Positions 7,211 to 15,246 of a stretch of 64,000 nucleotides of DNA are shown here, one piece after another (position 1 is the stretch's first letter; every line of letters starts with the position of its first letter). Origin of the DNA: Galactobacter sp052108535 (GTDB lineage: Bacteria; Actinomycetota; Actinomycetes; Actinomycetales; Micrococcaceae); assembly GCA_052108535.1 (NCBI GenBank), contig JBQDZM010000008.1:1-64000 (forward strand), written 5' to 3'. The translations under genes and the position numbers were made by a program. The notes under the pieces were generated by a model, which did not search any database, was not told the origin of the DNA, and saw nothing but the letters and a program-made list of their open reading frames with translations.

Positions 7211-8281
7211 TCAACTCACGATTTCACCCGTTCTCGGGTCGGTCTTAACCAGGTGGTAGACCTCGCGGATCACGTAGCGTTTGAGGCAGCGGATGATGTC
7301 GCGTTTGCTCTTGCCCTCGGCGGTGCGTCGGGCGACGTAAGCAAGCGTGGGCTCGTGGAATCGCATCCTGACGATCACGGTTCGGTAGATCGCGGCGTTG
7401 AGCTGCCGGTGCCCGCCGTGGTTGATGCGGTGCTTCCCACTGGTCATTCCCGAGCCGGTCGGGACGGGGCTAATGCCGGCGAGTTTCGCGAACGCTGCCT
7501 CGCTTCTGATGCGTTCGGGATTGTCTCCGGCGACGATGAGGATCTCCGCTGCGGTATCGACGCCGATCCCGAACTCGTCCAGCAGATGCGGGGCGCGCTG
7601 CACGACAAGCTGCTCGATCTGCGCCTCGAGCTCTTTGATCTCTTCGTTGAGGACGATCCACCGCTTCGCGATCGACCTGAGCGCGTGGCGGTTCGCGTCC
7701 TCCGGTGTGTTGAGCCCGCGGGGGCGGAGTACGGCGCAGTGCCGGGCGATCATCTTCTGCGTCTTCCTGGCCGTCTCGCGTCGGAGATCCTCAGTGGCGT
7801 GGACGAGCATTGCCTTGAGGGTGACCATCGCGCCAGTGCGATCTTTCACCGCGGTATCGTGCGCGACTTTCAACTGCCGGATCATCTCCACGACCCCGTC
7901 AGCGGTCTTCGGAACCGCGGTCGCGAACCCAGCGAGCACGGCCCGAGCGGCGTTCTCCGCATCGAGGGTGTCGGACTTCCCATTGAGCCTGCGTAGCCGG
8001 CGGTCAGGGCGTGAGACTTCGATGACCTTGTGTCCGTGGCGGCGGACGAACGACGTCAGCGCGGCCCCGTAGGAGCCGGTGCCCTCGACACCGAACGCAA
8101 TGATCTTCCCGAACCCGCTCGCCCACTCCAATAACTGCCGGAACCCGGCCGTGTCGGTCGCGATTGTGAGGGTCGCGAGAATCCCTCCGACCGAGTCCAT
8201 TACCGCGGCGACGTGAATGTGCTTGTGCGTGTCGACGCCGATGACGACATGCCCCGAACGGGCAGGCGCGATCTCAGTCAT
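7211..8281 (-). CDS. IS110-family transposase (DEDD RuvC-like plus C-terminal Tnp_20 domain), copy A
   Basis: About 356 residues. The N-terminal RuvC-like DEDD domain shows Gly-Val-Asp-Thr-His-Lys, Val-Glu-Gly-Thr-Gly-Ser-Tyr-Gly and Lys-Ser-Asp-Thr-Leu-Asp-Ala-Glu-Asn. A coiled-coil middle (residues about 195-225) and a C-terminal domain with Gly-Ile-Ser-Pro-Val-Pro-Thr-Gly-Ser-Gly-Met-Thr-Ser-Gly-Lys follow; the serine in this region is the nucleophile in the family. ATG at 8281 has GGAG nine bases upstream; an in-frame GTG at 8299 is less likely. IS110 recombinases work with a bridge RNA from the upstream leader, here the minus strand of about 8340-8500. The protein is identical to the copy at 26654-27724. 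Confidence 0.93.
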   Translation of the reverse strand: MTEIAPARSGHVVIGVDTHKHIHVAAVMDSVGGILATLTIATDTAGFRQLLEWASGFGKIIAFGVEGTGSYGAALTSFVRRHGHKVIEVSRPDRRLRRLNGKSDTLDAENAARAVLAGFATAVPKTADGVVEMIRQLKVAHDTAVKDRTGAMVTLKAMLVHATEDLRRETARKTQKMIARHCAVLRPRGLNTPEDANRHALRSIAKRWIVLNEEIKELEAQIEQLVVQRAPHLLDEFGIGVDTAAEILIVAGDNPERIRSEAAFAKLAGISPVPTGSGMTSGKHRINHGGHRQLNAAIYRTVIVRMRFHEPTLAYVARRTAEGKSKRDIIRCLKRYVIREVYHLVKTDPRTGEIVS

Positions 8282-8339
8282 GTGTACTGTCTCCTTCACC
8301 GGTTAACGTGGTCAACACGCTGTCGCCGGCGGGTGGACA

Positions 8340-8500
8340 GGACTGTCACGGGGACGCTTTGACGATGTTGCTCCAGGCTCCTATCAGGTCACGCCCGATC
8401 CGGCGGCAGCGGTTACTGCGCGCCCGGCCGGAGGATCGACAGATCAACGCCAAGGCACCCTGCGGGCCAATCGTAAGCAAGGGTCAGAACGCTCCGGCCA
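8340..8500 (-). ncRNA. Candidate IS110 bridge RNA, copy A
   Basis: This is the minus-strand leader upstream of the transposase. In RNA order it contains: GCTTACGAT (8478-8470), which matches the left target GCCTACGAC with two changes that allow G-U pairing; GGCGTTGAT (8451-8443), complementary to the right target with the element end; ATAGGAGC (8384-8377), identical to the right end of the element (7205-7198); and TGACAG (8348-8343), complementary to the element left end CTGTCA at 8544-8539. The order left target, right target, left donor, right donor is that published for IS110 bridge RNAs. Ends of the RNA are guessed. Confidence 0.6.
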
Positions 8501-8543
8501 GGACTACCTCATCCTCGCGGGATGCGGCAGAAACAGACTGACA

Positions 8544-8627
8544 GTCGTAGGCGTCGCCGACGGTCCCGATCGACGGGGCGATGCCCTCGAGGTCGAGGTG
8601 CTCGGTGTACCGGATCGACGTGTACTG
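8544..8627 (-). pseudogene. IS3-family transposase OrfB, middle fragment
   Basis: An in-frame segment of about 28 codons reads Tyr-Thr-Ser-Ile-Arg-Tyr through Gly-Thr-Val-Gly-Asp-Ala-Tyr-Asp. It lies between the IS110 element and the IS30 element and belongs between the fragments at 10079-10747 and 6961-7194. Confidence 0.8.
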
Positions 8628-10078
8628 GCCGTATTCAACCGGTCGTCGCAACAGCTGCTCCTTCGACTGAGAGTAGCTTCTCTGAGAAGGCCTCGGCAGG
8701 AGTGCGCCATCCGAGGATCTCTCGAGGCCTGTTGTTGATCGCGTGCGCGACCGCAACGATCTCTCGCTCACTCCAACGCGACAAGTCGGTGCCCTTGGGG
8801 AAGTACTGGCGGATGAGCCCGTTGAGGTGCTCATTGCTACCGCGTTGCCACGGACTCTTCGCGTCAGCGAAGTAGACGGGCAGACCGATCTCCTTCGTGA
8901 GGAGTTCGTGAGCGGAGAGTTCCTTCCCTCGGTCCCAGGTCAGCGACCGTCTGAGTGAGCCCGGCAACGAGAGAAACGTCGACACCAACGCGTTCTTCAT
9001 CGTGATCGCGCCATAGCCGGCAAGCGCCGGACCATTCTTCCGGGGCGGGGTCACCCCATAGCCCGCCTGGCGGGGAAGGTGAATCAACATCGCGTATCTC
9101 GTCGTGCGTTCGATGAGTGTAGCGACCGCCGAGCGCTTGAGCCCGATGACGAGGTCGCCCTCCCAATGGCCCGCGATCTTACGGTCGGTCACCTCTGCCG
9201 GCCGCCTGGCGAGCACGGTCTCATCGGTGACGTGCGCCCAGGCCTGCTGACGGGCGCGGGCTCTGGGAACGCGCTTCGTGCGGCCCCGCCGTAGATGCCA
9301 GGACTGTCGTCTCTCGAGCCCTCCGCGTGAAGGGACGTAGAGCGCTTGATAGATCGCCTCGTGCGAGATCCGCATCGACAGATCGTCCGGGAAATCGACC
9401 GGTAGTCTCTTCGAGATCTGTCTCGGGCTCCAGGCCGTCACCCAGTCGCGGTCACCGCGGTGGGGTTTGTTCTTCCCATCCCAGACCGGTCCGGCAGGGC
9501 CTACCTCCGCGCCGTCGTTATCAAGGACGCGACCGCTGAGCTTGTCATTGACGTAGTCACGTAGCTCGGGGTTGAGCGTGAGTTTCGCCGGCTTGGGGCG
9601 ACGAGCGCGGCGCTCAGCATGCCATTGTGCTGTGGAGGCCTTGTAATCGAGGCGATAGGTGCGTGTCGAAGCGTTCCTCCGCAGCTCGCGAGACACGGTC
9701 GATGCGTCACGACCCAATCGGCGGGCGACCTCCCGAACTGCTGCGCCCTGAGCACGCCAGAGGGCTATGTCCTCACGCTCGCGAGACGAGAGATAACGCC
9801 CGGATACCTTGGGCGGGAGTTGAGGATTCACGCCGCCAGCATTCCGGAACCAGCGATGAGCGACTGGCTCTGACACGCCCGCAGCGGCACCGGACTCTCG
9901 CGTTTTCTTCCCCTCGCCGATCGCGGCCCAGAATCGGACACGGTCCTCGCGCCACGCGACCGTCGGCCTGCCCGGCGAGACGATCTGCCCGCGATACGCG
10001 CGCACGCGCTTTTGCATGTTGCTGTAACCCATCGAACACCTCTCGCTGTCGGTGTTGCGACGACCGGTTGAATACGGC
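8628..10078 (-). mobile_element. IS30-family insertion sequence, 1451 bp
   Basis: Perfect terminal inverted repeats start GCCGTATTCAACCGGTCGTC at each end. The flanks carry a 3-bp direct duplication, CTG (8625-8627 and 10079-10081). Removing the element and one CTG restores the IS3 OrfB frame (Asp-Ala-Gly-Ala-Gln then Tyr-Thr-Ser). The element appears complete and recent. Confidence 0.9.
8635..10032 (-). CDS. IS30-family transposase
   Basis: About 465 residues. The N-terminal helix-turn-helix is around residues 70-135 (Ser-Ser-Arg-Glu-Arg-Glu-Asp-Ile-Ala-Leu-Trp ... Ser-Thr-Val-Ser-Arg-Glu-Leu-Arg-Arg-Asn). The DDE integrase core follows, with His-Trp-Glu-Gly-Asp-Leu-Val, Thr-Trp-Asp-Arg-Gly-Lys-Glu-Leu and a later catalytic Glu in Gly-Ser-Asn-Glu-His-Leu-Asn-Gly-Leu-Ile-Arg-Gln. 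ATG at 10032 follows AGAGG; a longer reading would begin outside the element. The stop codon lies inside the terminal inverted repeat. Intact and probably active. Confidence 0.93.
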   Translation of the reverse strand: MGYSNMQKRVRAYRGQIVSPGRPTVAWREDRVRFWAAIGEGKKTRESGAAAGVSEPVAHRWFRNAGGVNPQLPPKVSGRYLSSREREDIALWRAQGAAVREVARRLGRDASTVSRELRRNASTRTYRLDYKASTAQWHAERRARRPKPAKLTLNPELRDYVNDKLSGRVLDNDGAEVGPAGPVWDGKNKPHRGDRDWVTAWSPRQISKRLPVDFPDDLSMRISHEAIYQALYVPSRGGLERRQSWHLRRGRTKRVPRARARQQAWAHVTDETVLARRPAEVTDRKIAGHWEGDLVIGLKRSAVATLIERTTRYAMLIHLPRQAGYGVTPPRKNGPALAGYGAITMKNALVSTFLSLPGSLRRSLTWDRGKELSAHELLTKEIGLPVYFADAKSPWQRGSNEHLNGLIRQYFPKGTDLSRWSEREIVAVAHAINNRPREILGWRTPAEAFSEKLLSVEGAAVATTG

Positions 10079-10747
10079 CTGGGCCCCGGCATCGCTGTGA
10101 TGGATCAGATCCCCTGGTGAGACCGGATTTCCTTCGCGATCACGTTGCCACAGGGCGATCCGCAGCGGAGTCATGACGAGATCGGTGCGCATGCTGGAGC
10201 TGGCATGCCAGCCCACGATCCGCTGGGCGAACACATCCAGGACGAACGCGACGTAAACGAACCCCGCCCACGTTCTGACATACGTGAAATCGGTGACCCA
10301 GACGCGGTCGGGAGCCGGAGCGGTGAAGTCGCGATTCAGCAGGTCACCGGCTCGCTTCCCGTCCGGACCGGGGATCGTGGTGCGGATCTTCTTGACCCGC
10401 CTGACGCCCTCCAGGCCCAGGGTGCGCATCGCGCGGTCCACCGCGCCACGAGAGGCCCCGACCAGGCCCTCCTGGCGCCGGATCACGGCGAGCCACTTCC
10501 GCCGCCCGTACAGGCCCTCCGGCGTCATCTGCACCTGCCCGGTGACCGGGTTGAACTTCCATGCGAGCTCGCGGATCTTGTCCTCCACCAGAGCGTCTGT
10601 GACGGTGCGGGAAGCGATGCGGGCCGGCCTCTTCCAGGCACGGTAGGTGCGTGCAGCGATCTCCAGGCCCTGCTGGCGCAGAACGCGGAGGATCGACTCG
10701 ACTGCATACCCTTCGGCGCGCATCTCGTCGATGAACGCGAGGATCAG
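10079..10747 (-). pseudogene. IS3-family transposase OrfB, N-terminal part
   Basis: This carries the IS3 OrfB HTH_21 segment (Tyr-Gly-Arg-Arg-Lys) and the first half of the integrase core (Val-Trp-Val-Thr-Asp-Phe-Thr-Tyr, Phe-Val-Leu-Asp-Val-Phe-Ala-Gln-Arg-Ile-Val-Gly-Trp, His-His-Ser-Asp-Ala-Gly-Ala-Gln). The IS30 element interrupts it right after this motif. It overlaps the end of orfA in another frame, so expression of the intact ancestor would have needed the frameshift usual in IS3 elements. Confidence 0.85.
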
Positions 10748-11055
10748 CGGTTGCGGGGGTCGAGCTCCCCCGCGAAGAAAATCGAGGCCCGGCGAAGGAT
10801 CTCGTTGTCCTCCCGCAGCCGCTTGACCTCGCCCTTCAGGCGCTTGACCTCGGCAGACTCTTCGCTCGTGACACCGGGGCGGGCCCCGTCGTCGACCTCG
10901 GCCTGGGCCAGCCAGCGCCGCACGGACTCCCGCGAGACACCTTCCTGGCGAGCGACCGCGGCCGTCGCCGCGGTCAGGGTGGAGTACTCCTGCTGGTGCT
11001 CCCGCACGAGCCGCACGCACCTCGCGCGCAGCTGGGGATCGATCTTCTTCGGCAT
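10744..11055 (-). CDS. IS3-family transposase OrfA, copy 1
   Basis: 103 residues starting Met-Pro-Lys-Lys-Ile-Asp-Pro. It has an N-terminal helix-turn-helix (residues 10-50) and a leucine-zipper-like coiled coil (Glu-Val-Lys-Arg-Leu-Lys-Gly-Glu-Val-Lys-Arg-Leu-Arg-Glu-Asp-Asn), ending in Ala-Ser-Ile-Phe-Phe-Ala-Gly-Glu-Leu, the usual OrfA terminus where frameshifting into OrfB occurs. The frame is intact, but without OrfB it cannot transpose; it could act as a repressor of related copies. Confidence 0.85.
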   Translation of the reverse strand: MPKKIDPQLRARCVRLVREHQQEYSTLTAATAAVARQEGVSRESVRRWLAQAEVDDGARPGVTSEESAEVKRLKGEVKRLREDNEILRRASIFFAGELDPRNR

Positions 11056-11109
11056 GCTGTCCATCCTCTCGGACTCAAACAGCAGCGGCATCAAACCCGG
11101 GCCGATTCA

Positions 11110-11668
11110 AATAGATGTACCCGGCGCGCGCGCCGCGCGTCTTCGTGCGAGCGACGGCCCTCGCCTCGCTGCTCTCTCTGCCGAAGGCGCGCCACCCACC
11201 ACCATCGGGGATACGTCCGGTCTTCTTTACATCGAGGTGGACCATGTGCCCCGGGTGCTTGGCGACGATCTTGCGCACCTCGCGGTTGTTCTCCCCGTTG
11301 GGGTCGATGAATCGCCGCCGGTTCAGGCCGAGCTGGTCGAGGTATCTCGTGACCGTGCGGCGGCTGATCGTTACGTCGTCTGCAACCAGTTCGAAGGCGA
11401 TCCGTGCGGCCGGCCACTTCCTGTCCCGTCGCATGGTCTCGATCTTGGCCACGGTCACACCGGGTGTCGCAGTCGGCTGGCGGATCGGCGCGGAGGAACG
11501 GTCGTGCAGGCCGAGTTCTCCGTATCGACGATACCGGTTCACCCACTTCGAGGCGGTCGCGCGCGAGATGCCCATCTCGGCCGCGACATGCGCGATCGGG
11601 CGGCTTCTGCAACGCTCCACCAGCCGGTGGCGACCCTCGGGAGTCAGCGGAGCGTTGCGGTGTACCAT
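11110..11668 (-). pseudogene. IS481-family transposase, 3'-truncated
   Basis: The start Met-Val-His-Arg-Asn-Ala-Pro-Leu-Thr-Pro-Glu-Gly, the helix-turn-helix with Gly-Ile-Ser-Arg-Ala-Thr-Ala-Ser-Lys-Trp-Val and the first integrase strand (Met-Val-His-Leu-Asp-Val-Lys-Lys) identify an IS481-type transposase. About 185 of an expected 310-330 residues remain; the reading stops at Gly-Tyr-Ile-Tyr-Leu where the IS3 end begins at 11109. No 3' half is visible elsewhere in the window. Confidence 0.85.
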
Positions 11669-11678
11669 CGCCGAGTCC

Positions 11679-12428
11679 TTATCCGAGGTTGGTTCTGATC
11701 CAGATCCGCATCGCGTCTCGGATCATTTCTGCGTTGTCCTCTCCGCCATAGGTCGCGGCGAAACGAGCGTCAGCGACATACAACTCGGAGAGCCCGGTGT
11801 AGGCGGCGTGGTCAGGTGCTTTCCCGCCCCAATAGGCCGTGACCCACCGGTGGTGCTCAGCGACCAGGTTCTGGAAGCGCGTGTTGCCAGGATTCTCACC
11901 GGCCTCGGCTGCTGCGCGCAGCGCCGCGTTGACGTCGAGGCTTCGCTTGTCGTCTTCGTCGCGCTGACCGTCGGTCATGTCGGCGCGGCGCTTCGCGGCA
12001 CGTTCCCATGCCGCGTCCCCCCAACGAGCGCGAACCTCGCCCTCGTACTGGCTCTGGTCGACGCCAGCGAAAACTTCTTCAATGGGCATTACTTGGCCTT
12101 TCCTTACAGTGTCGAGCGTGTGCCGGACGACAGTGATCTGCTGATTGGTTCTGTCACGACGCTCCTCCAGGAGCGTGAGATGGGTCTCGATGGCATCAGC
12201 GAGCGACATGTGGTCGTCGAGCGCGAGTTGGATCGTGGCCAGCGGGAGTTCGAGCGCGCGTAAGGACAGGATTCGGTAGAGGCGTGAGATCTCGACCTCT
12301 CCGTAAAAGCGGTAGCCGTTGCTGGCCACCCGGGAGGGACGGAGAAGGCCGATCTGCTCGTAGTGCCGAAGCGTCCGGCTAGTAAGGCCAGTCGCCTTGG
12401 CGAGGTCTCGGATCGGCCACTCCGTCAT
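11679..12428 (-). CDS. MerR-family regulator with TipAS ligand-binding domain
   Basis: 249 residues. The N-terminal MerR helix-turn-helix and wing (Thr-Gly-Leu-Thr-Ser-Arg-Thr-Leu-Arg-His-Tyr-Glu-Gln-Ile-Gly-Leu-Leu) is followed by a dimerisation coil (80-115) and a TipAS-like domain (about 120-245, including Trp-Gly-Asp-Ala-Ala-Trp and His-His-Arg-Trp-Val). TipAS domains bind thiopeptides or other hydrophobic compounds. The gene lies 10 bp after the VOC gene in the same orientation, so the two are probably co-transcribed as a drug-sensing and drug-binding pair. Its stop codon lies at the edge of the IS481 remnant. Confidence 0.9.
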   Translation of the reverse strand: MTEWPIRDLAKATGLTSRTLRHYEQIGLLRPSRVASNGYRFYGEVEISRLYRILSLRALELPLATIQLALDDHMSLADAIETHLTLLEERRDRTNQQITVVRHTLDTVRKGQVMPIEEVFAGVDQSQYEGEVRARWGDAAWERAAKRRADMTDGQRDEDDKRSLDVNAALRAAAEAGENPGNTRFQNLVAEHHRWVTAYWGGKAPDHAAYTGLSELYVADARFAATYGGEDNAEMIRDAMRIWIRTNLG

Positions 12429-12438
12429 AGCGTTCTCC

Positions 12439-12930
12439 TCAGTGTCCGTTCGCTACCGCTGTCGGGGCTTCGGGCACCTCGAAGTCGCCCATGATCTGAT
12501 CGCTGGCCCATTCCCGGGCCGCAGCCTGATCCGCCACGCGGGGAGCAGTCAACGTGACTGTGTTGCCGTCTCCATCCGTGAACGTGACGTCAGTCGTGAA
12601 CCACGGAGTATCGACCGGCCCGGTGACCTCCGCCCCCGATGATCGAAGCCGCTCAGCGACCTCCCCCAGATCGACGTTCCCCGCGGCAAACGACGTCGAC
12701 ACTGATCCACGCGCCACTACACCCTGGGTCATGAGGATGTCCTGGTTCCTCTCCCTGCGCAGGTGCACCAGCGCAGGCGCACCGCCCGGATCAGGGATCG
12801 TGGCGAGAGTCACGAACCCCGCAGCCGCGTAGATAGTCTCCGACGCAGTGAAGTCACTGACCACGAAGTTCACGAACATCGGCATTACATAGATGGACCG
12901 GTCGATCGCCGGCCCGCTGTTCTCAGTCAT
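12439..12930 (-). CDS. VOC-superfamily (glyoxalase/bleomycin-resistance-like) protein
   Basis: About 163 residues with two repeated beta-alpha-beta-beta-beta halves typical of VOC proteins; the second ends Val-Thr-Phe-Thr-Asp-Gly-Asp-Gly-Asn-Thr-Val-Thr-Leu. A metal-binding His/Glu pattern is not obvious, so it is more likely a binding protein than a glyoxalase. The ATG at 12930 is taken because the protein-like sequence starts there; GTG three codons earlier is possible. It is followed at 10 bp by the TipAS-type regulator, which suggests resistance by drug sequestration. The ligand is unknown. Confidence 0.8.
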   Translation of the reverse strand: MTENSGPAIDRSIYVMPMFVNFVVSDFTASETIYAAAGFVTLATIPDPGGAPALVHLRRERNQDILMTQGVVARGSVSTSFAAGNVDLGEVAERLRSSGAEVTGPVDTPWFTTDVTFTDGDGNTVTLTAPRVADQAAAREWASDQIMGDFEVPEAPTAVANGH

Positions 12931-13151
12931 GAACACCACCCTGTCGGTTGACGTTACGGCAGAGTCAAGACAGCCCCGCGATCTCAGACCAGGACAACCC
13001 CCAACAGGCTGAGCGTCAACAACGTCATGGCCAGCAACAACTAAGCAAGGATTGTTGCGGGCACTCAGCCGCGAATGCGGTACCCCGATCGACCAGTTGA
13101 CGGCAGAGCACGCGGCCGCCTAAACCGATGCTCAAGAGCGAGAGGCAGGCA

Positions 13152-13973
13152 TCAATCCCCCGCGGACCTATTGGCATGTGGCAAGCCTTTTCCCAAGGCC
13201 GCGTTATTCCCGATTTCGGTAAGAGGTGTGACTGCTTCGGCGGCGTAGCGAGACGGCGCGATGCCGAAAAAGTTGCTGAAGGCGCGCGAGAAACTGTTGG
13301 GGCTCTCGTAACCGACGCGGTGACTGACTGCGGTGACATTCGCGCCCGTCTTCAGCAGACGCGCCGCTGCTTGGAGACGATTGCGCCGCCGCCACTCACG
13401 CAGCGTGTAACCGGTCTCCGCGAGGAAAGTACGCTCCAAGCTCCTGCTGCTGAGATGCACTTCGGAAGCCCAGCGGGCGATCAATCGATCATCGCCGGGG
13501 TTGAACAGCAACGCATTGGCCACCGTCAGTGCAGCCGGAGTGCTCGGTAGCGGCAACGCGCCGCCGCCTAGTATTCGCCGCTCCAAAATCGAGAGCACCT
13601 GACGCTCGACATTAGCCTGCGGCCTGATGAGCGTGGTCGTGTAACTCTGGTGCAGGGCCAGAAAACAGATCTTCTCTCGATCCGTTATCTGGACGACCGT
13701 GATATCCGACAGCACCGTTGCGGTGAGCCGATACTCGAACCAGAAAGGAAGCAGGATCGAATCGGCCTGCACCCGTACCGAGTGTCGAGTCCCCATTGGA
13801 AGCCACAGGACGTCATTAGCCGACAGTTCGATCTGTTGATTTGACAGAAAGAAGCGCGAAGAGCCGGCGACCTGCCAGAAGGCCACGCCTTCATCTACGT
13901 GTTGACGATCGATGACGTCGACGCTGGGGATCCTCAATGAGAAATCAGTGTCCACAGCCTGGTCGATCTTCAC
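13152..13973 (-). CDS. AraC-family transcriptional regulator beside the siderophore operon
   Basis: 273 residues. The N-terminal cupin-like sensor (about 20-100, with Leu-Trp-Leu-Pro-Met-Gly-Thr-Arg-His) and the C-terminal pair of AraC helix-turn-helices (about 165-260; Gly-Tyr-Glu-Ser-Pro-Asn-Ser-Phe-Ser-Arg-Ala-Phe) are clear. It is divergent from the binding-protein gene at 14203, and the 229-bp spacer contains an iron box. AraC proteins in this position commonly activate ferric-siderophore uptake when the siderophore is present; that role is inferred from context. Confidence 0.88.
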   Translation of the reverse strand: MKIDQAVDTDFSLRIPSVDVIDRQHVDEGVAFWQVAGSSRFFLSNQQIELSANDVLWLPMGTRHSVRVQADSILLPFWFEYRLTATVLSDITVVQITDREKICFLALHQSYTTTLIRPQANVERQVLSILERRILGGGALPLPSTPAALTVANALLFNPGDDRLIARWASEVHLSSRSLERTFLAETGYTLREWRRRNRLQAAARLLKTGANVTAVSHRVGYESPNSFSRAFSNFFGIAPSRYAAEAVTPLTEIGNNAALGKGLPHANRSAGD

Positions 13974-14044
13974 CGTTGCCTCTCCGCGTGTCGATGTTGT
14001 CGTGTTCGGCTAGATACCTGTCGAATCGAGCACCGTTCCGTCAC

Positions 14045-14063
14045 CTAGTTTAGCCTAACCTAA
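14045..14063. promoter_or_regulatory. DtxR/IdeR-type iron box
   Basis: CTAGTTTAGCCTAACCTAA matches the 19-bp consensus TTAGGTTAGGCTAACCTAA at 16 positions by my alignment. It lies between the divergent AraC regulator and the siderophore-binding-protein gene. Iron-loaded DtxR/IdeR should repress the operon here. Confidence 0.8.
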
Positions 14064-14202
14064 TTTCGGTACGATCATTGACTGTACGAGCCATTCCACG
14101 CATGCCTGCGGCGACTGAATCGGCCCTTACGGGCCGTAGCCAAATGCGACAACACCCACCCGCCCACGCCATTGCTCCGAAGAAAGCAGGGTCCAGTTCC
14201 AC

Positions 14203-15246
14203 ATGTCCGTTTCCCCCTCCGCCGATACCCGCGCCCCCTGGAAGCGCTTCGTCGTGGCCACCACGACGATGCTGGTTCTACTCACCTCTGGTTGCACCGC
14301 CGCAGACGACAACTCGACGCCTGGCGACAGTTCCACCCCATCGGGACCCTATCCGATCACGGTCGAGAATTTCGATGGCGGTGTGACGATCGACAAGGCC
14401 CCCGAACGCATCCTGGTCCTGGAGCAGGACCAGGCCATCGAGGTCATCGATCTTCTGGGTTACACTGACCACGTGATCGCCTACGCCCAGCCCGAGGCAG
14501 TCGTCGACCGACCCTACTTACCGGCGGAATTTCTTCGCGGCGGGGAGAAATTCAATGATGGATTGATCCCGGCCAACCCGGGAACGATCTCGCCCGAAGC
14601 GGTTGCCGCGCTCGATCCGGATCTCATCATCGGCCCCGACTACCTCGACGAGAGCGACATCGAAAAACTCAATGCCATTGCGCCGCTCGTGACGACGGCC
14701 TCCGGGAACGATGATGACCAGGAGATCGTCGAAAACACCTTCCTGGCGCTGGGAAAGACCAAGAAAGACGCTGCAGCATTTCATGACGCGGCCGTGGACA
14801 TTCTGCACAATTATGGCGAATCCACCTTCGGTAGCACCAAGCTGGTCCTTGACTACTTCCGCGCCGACGAAGAAGACCTCGGCTCACCCAACTTCGGCTC
14901 GAAAATCTACTTCGAAACAGGTCTGGAGCGCGGACCGCTGACGGCCAAGGTGAAAAGCACCGGGGAATCCCAGACACTCTCATGGGAGAACTTCGGTGAT
15001 CTGGCGCAAGCCGACATCTTCCTCATCGCGAGTATTGTCCCGGACGAAACTCGCGCGGTTCTCGAAGCGGATCCTCGTTGGGCGGATCTACCTGCCGTCA
15101 AGAATGATCTTGTTTTCTATCAAGGAGATCCTGAGCTGGAGACCTCGACGAGCAATCCGCTGACGCCACTCGGAGCCCAGCATTTCGTCGACACCTTCGG
15201 CGCCCAACTCGCCGAACGCCTGCACGCCGCAGGCCTCGTCGATTGA
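14203..15246 (+). CDS. Iron-siderophore ABC transporter substrate-binding lipoprotein
   Basis: 347 residues with a signal peptide and lipobox Leu-Thr-Ser-Gly-Cys (Cys31), so membrane-anchored on the outside. The mature part has the FecB/FepB fold signatures: Val-Thr-Ile-Asp-Lys-Ala-Pro-Glu-Arg-Ile near the start, Glu-Ala-Val-Ala-Ala-Leu-Asp-Pro-Asp-Leu-Ile, and a late Asp-Pro-Arg-Trp-Ala-Asp-Leu-Pro-Ala-Val segment. It would bind a ferric siderophore and hand it to the permeases at 16953-19108. It is first in the operon, under the iron box at 14045-14063. The ligand class is not readable. Confidence 0.93.
   Translation: MSVSPSADTRAPWKRFVVATTTMLVLLTSGCTAADDNSTPGDSSTPSGPYPITVENFDGGVTIDKAPERILVLEQDQAIEVIDLLGYTDHVIAYAQPEAVVDRPYLPAEFLRGGEKFNDGLIPANPGTISPEAVAALDPDLIIGPDYLDESDIEKLNAIAPLVTTASGNDDDQEIVENTFLALGKTKKDAAAFHDAAVDILHNYGESTFGSTKLVLDYFRADEEDLGSPNFGSKIYFETGLERGPLTAKVKSTGESQTLSWENFGDLAQADIFLIASIVPDETRAVLEADPRWADLPAVKNDLVFYQGDPELETSTSNPLTPLGAQHFVDTFGAQLAERLHAAGLVD

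Larger units (their letters stand above)
7195..8543 (-). mobile_element. IS110-family element, copy A
   Basis: The 1358-bp block 7190-8547 matches 26633-27990 except for two substitutions that I see (8516 and 8524). Flanking IS3 codons place the element between about 7195 and 8543; the exact boundary is uncertain by a few bases because of the shared core. No terminal inverted repeats and no target duplication are evident, as usual for IS110. It has a single recombinase gene and a leader of about 250 bp upstream of it. Confidence 0.85.
6939..11109 (-). mobile_element. IS3-family element, copy 1, interrupted by IS110- and IS30-family elements
   Basis: The ends are inverted repeats beginning TGAATCGGCC (6939 and, reversed, 11109). 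The orfA and split orfB genes are on the minus strand. An IS110 element (about 7195-8543) and an IS30 element (8628-10078) lie inside orfB; without them the element is about 1.4 kb, normal for IS3. It also truncates an IS481-family gene at 11109. The transposase is destroyed. Confidence 0.85.

Noticed and set aside
7208..7996. Long plus-strand frames over the IS110 transposase (and the same at 26651-27439)
   Set aside because: They are antisense shadows of a clearly recognisable transposase in high-GC DNA.
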